A DNA stretch of 64,000 bases from Dichetophora obliterata (lineage: Eukaryota; Arthropoda; Insecta; Diptera; Sciomyzidae): NCBI GenBank assembly GCA_963920525.1, contig OY986438.1, positions 181,106,888 through 181,170,887 of the forward strand. Direction: 5' to 3'. Under the pieces are notes generated by a model that did no database searches, had not been told where the DNA came from, and was given only the letters and a program-made list of their open reading frames with translations. Shown here piece after piece: positions 61,114 to 64,000 of this stretch (positions are counted from its first letter, which is position 1; each line of letters begins with the position of its first letter). The position numbers and the translations under genes were made by a program.

Positions 61114-62177
61114 ATTTTAACTAAGATTCAAAAAAATCAAATTCCAGAAAACTTTTTTCTGAATATGCAGTCTTGTGTATATATGTATTAGAAACAATTT
61201 GGTGTATAAATAGTCTTTGTAGGATGTATGGTTTGGGAGTTATGACGGAAAAAGCACATGTTTTTGGCCAGCTTCCACTCCAAAAAGTGTTCTACAACTC
61301 CTAAACTACAAGAGATAGAGCAAACGGCATTTGGACAAAGGAGTATCTCTTCTTAAGGACGAGGACCTGGTGCTCATTTTAATGCATGAATCGTCCTTAT
61401 CTGATATGTAGTTTTTATTTTAGAAAAAAAATAAAAAAAATAAAAATTGACAAAAAAGGGCACATGAAATTAACATGAAATCTAATTTTTAAAATTATTC
61501 TAAGGATACAGTCTCTTGGGCAGTAGCTTAAGGAACATTTTGATGTATAAATCGTCCTTTTATGATGTATGGTTTAGAAGTTATGGCTAAAAAATCAAAA
61601 AAATCGCAAAAAACCACGTCAAAAACTATGATTCATGTAAAAAATTTTAACTAAGATTCTTGAAAAAAAATCAAATTCCAGAAAACTTTTTTCTGAATAT
61701 GCAGTCTTGTGTATATATGTATTAGAAACAATTTGGTGTATAAATCGTCCTTGTAGGATGTATGGTTTGGGAGTTATGACGGAAAAAGCACATGTTTTTG
61801 GCCAGCTTCCACTCCAAAAAGTGTTCTACAACTCCTAAACTACAAGAGATAGAGCAAAATGCATTTGGACAAAGAAGTATCTCTTCTTAAGGACGAGGAC
61901 CTGGTGCTCATTTTAATGCATGAATCGTCCTTATCTGATATGTAGTTTTTATTTTAGAAAATAAATAAAAAAAATAAAAATTGACAAAAAAGGGCACATG
62001 AAATTAACATGAAATCTAATTTTTAAAATTATTTTAAGGATACAGTCTTGTGGACAGTAGCTTAAGGAACATTTTGATGCATAAATCGTCCTTTTATGAT
62101 GTGTGGTTTAGAAGTTATGGATAAAAAATCAAAAAAATCGCAAAAAACCACGTCAAAAACTATGATTCATGTAAAAA
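61114..62177 (+). repeat. 1,064-bp dimer repeat, copy 1
   Basis: The first unit (530 bp) has AAGATTCAAAAAAATC (loss of TTGA and neighbours), ATAGTCTTTG, GCAAACGG, AGAAAAAAAATAAA, ATTATTCTAAGG and GTCTCTTGGGC. The second (534 bp) has GAAGTATCTC, GTGGACAG and TTATGGATAAAA. Both recur at once downstream. Confidence 0.87.
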
Positions 62178-63241
62178 ATTTTAACTAAGATTCAAAAAAA
62201 TCAAATTCCAGAAAACTTTTTTCTGAATATGCAGTCTTGTGTATATATGTATTAGAAACAATTTGGTGTATAAATAGTCTTTGTAGGATGTATGGTTTGG
62301 GAGTTATGACGGAAAAAGCACATGTTTTTGGCCAGCTTCCACTCCAAAAAGTGTTCTACAACTCCTAAACTACAAGAGATAGAGCAAACGGCATTTGGAC
62401 AAAGGAGTATCTCTTCTTAAGGACGAGGACCTGGTGCTCATTTTAATGCATGAATCGTCCTTATCTGATATGTAGTTTTTATTTTAGAAAAAAAATAAAA
62501 AAAATAAAAATTGACAAAAAAGGGCACATGAAATTAACATGAAATCTAATTTTTAAAATTATTCTAAGGATACAGTCTCTTGGGCAGTAGCTTAAGGAAC
62601 ATTTTGATGTATAAATCGTCCTTTTATGATGTATGGTTTAGAAGTTATGGCTAAAAAATCAAAAAAATCGCAAAAAACCACGTCAAAAACTATGATTCAT
62701 GTAAAAAATTTTAACTAAGATTCTTGAAAAAAAATCAAATTCCAGAAAACTTTTTTCTGAATATGCAGTCTTGTGTATATATGTATTAGAAACAATTTGG
62801 TGTATAAATCGTCCTTGTAGGATGTATGGTTTGGGAGTTATGACGGAAAAAGCACATGTTTTTGGCCAGCTTCCACTCCAAAAAGTGTTCTACAACTCCT
62901 AAACTACAAGAGATAGAGCAAAATGCATTTGGACAAAGAAGTAACCCTACTTAAGGACGAGGACCTGGTGCTCATTTTAATGCATGAATCGTCCTTATCT
63001 GATATGTAGTTTTTATTTTAGAAAATAAATAAAAAAAATAAAAATTGACAAAAAAGGGCACATGAAATTAACATGAAATCTAATTTTTAAAATTATTTTA
63101 AGGATACAATCTTGTGAACAGTAGCTTAAGGAACATTTTGATGCATAAATCGTCCTTTTATGATGTATGGTTTAGAAGTTATGGCTAAAAAATCAAAAAA
63201 ATCGCAAAAAACCACGTCAAAAACTATGATTCATGTAAAAA
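62178..63241 (+). repeat. 1,064-bp dimer repeat, copy 2
   Basis: The first unit repeats 61114-61643 with all its private marks. The second (62708) begins alike but differs at TAACCC, ATACAATCTTGTGAAC and TTATGGCTAAAA, so the copy diverges in its second half. Confidence 0.85.
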
Positions 63242-63751
63242 ATTTTAACTAAGATTCTTGAAAAAAAAACAAATTCCAGAAAACTTTTTTCTTATTAGAA
63301 ACAATTTGGTGTATAAATCATCCTTGTAGGATGTATGGTTTGGGAGTTATGACGGAAAAAGCACATGTTTTTGGCCAGCTTCCACTCCAAAAAGTGTTCT
63401 ACAACTCCTAAACTACAAGAGATAGAGCAAAATGCATTTGGACAAAGGAGTATCTCTTCTTAAGGACGAGGACCTGGTGCTCATTTTAATGCATGAATCG
63501 TCCTTATCTGATATGTAGTTTTTATTTTAGAAAATAAATAAAAAAAATAAAAATTGACAAAAAAGGGCACATGAAATTAACATGAAATCTAATTTTTAAA
63601 ATTATTTTAAGGATACAGTCTTGTGAACAGTAGCTTAAGGAACATTTTGATGCATAAATCGTCCTTTTATGATGTATGGTTTAGAAGTTATGGCTAAAAA
63701 ATAAAAAAAAATCGCAAAAAACCACGTCAAAAACTATGATTCATGTAAAAA
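63242..63751 (+). repeat. 510-bp unit with the 25-bp deletion, fourth occurrence
   Basis: The TTTTTTCTTATTAG joint is the same as at 56924, 57965 and 60607. The A-run before it reads AAAAAAAAACAAATTCC rather than a pure A-run, so this copy keeps a C lost in the others and may be closer to the original deletion product. Confidence 0.87.
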
Positions 63752-64000
63752 ATTTTAACTAAGATTCTTGAAAAAAAATCAAATTCCAGAAAACTTTTTT
63801 CTGAATATGCAGTCTTGTGTATATATGTATTAGAAACAATTTGGTGTATAAATCGTCTTTGTAGGATGTATGGTTTGGGAGTTATGACGGAAAAAGCACA
63901 TGTTTTTGGCCAGCTTCCACTCCAAAAAGTGTTCTACAACTCCTAAACTACAAGAGATAGAGCAAAATGCATTTGGACAAAGGAGTATCTCTTCTTAAGG
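63752..64000 (+). repeat. Partial unit cut by the window end
   Basis: The first 249 bases of a unit are present, with TCGTCTTTG, GCATTTGG and GGAGTATCTCTTC. The array clearly continues beyond the window. Confidence 0.93.

Larger units (their letters stand above)
1..64000 (+). repeat. Satellite DNA array, ~534-bp unit, ~122 tandem units
   Basis: Units were delimited by the recurring start ATTTTAACTAAG. Successive starts are mostly 534 bp apart (1, 535, 1069, 1603, 2137 and so on to 63752), with recurring shorter classes of 524/525, 507, 494/495 and 425 bp and a few longer units (620 and 659 bp). All units read in the + direction except one inverted piece at 19901-20238. Base content is about 30% G+C. 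No stretch of unrelated sequence interrupts the array, so every part of the window longer than 300 bases without a gene is satellite. Such arrays are known from heterochromatin of animals and plants, and the location near a centromere or telomere is inference. Both window ends cut the array, so its full extent is unknown. Confidence 0.98.

Overview
The whole window is one uninterrupted satellite-DNA array. No gene, RNA gene, transposon, CRISPR array or unique-sequence island is supported on either strand. The repeat unit is about 534 bp and about 30% G+C (hand count of the first unit: 161 of 534 bases). Roughly 122 units run head to tail on the + strand; the only break in orientation is a 338-bp inverted piece at 19901-20238. 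Long tandem arrays of this kind with nested higher-order repeats (HORs) are typical of eukaryotic heterochromatin, usually pericentromeric or subtelomeric. The window carries nothing that identifies the species. I read an animal or plant nuclear genome as likely and cannot go further.

Layout. (1) 1-8382: two 8-unit HOR copies of 4,191 bp, identical at every diagnostic site compared. (2) 8383-8916: one boundary unit. (3) 8917-19424: two 10-unit HOR copies with a period of about 5.17 kb; the first lost about 169 bp at its 3' end and the second contains recombinant units. (4) 19425-20238: end of the homogeneous left half, with an inverted insertion that creates a 338-bp-arm palindrome. (5) 20239-24458: mixed forward units. 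(6) 24459-45400: blocks in which many units have lost 9 bp at their 3' end, giving a long/short 1,059-bp dimer. (7) 45401-53718: the most rearranged zone, with truncations, partial duplications and filler bases. (8) 53719-64000: a newer 8-unit HOR (4,219 bp) with a partial second copy, a 25-bp-deletion unit class, and a 1,064-bp tandem dimer, running off the window end.

Within each unit the segment around ATCGTCC occurs three times (phases 101, 281 and 442 of the first unit). The first and third align without gaps over about 95 bases, so the 534-bp unit is itself best read as an old trimer of a segment of about 178 bp. The window therefore shows repetition at three levels: a sub-repeat of about 178 bp, the 534-bp unit, and HORs of 1 to 5 kb. 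Their histories can be followed from shared single-base variants and deletions.

The short open frames (62-75 codons) are chance frames in the satellite and recur only because the satellite recurs. I found no undescribed gene system. The points most worth checking are the inverted insertion, the trimeric origin of the unit, the near-invariant block at unit phase 130-177, and the rearrangement cluster at 41.6-53.7 kb.
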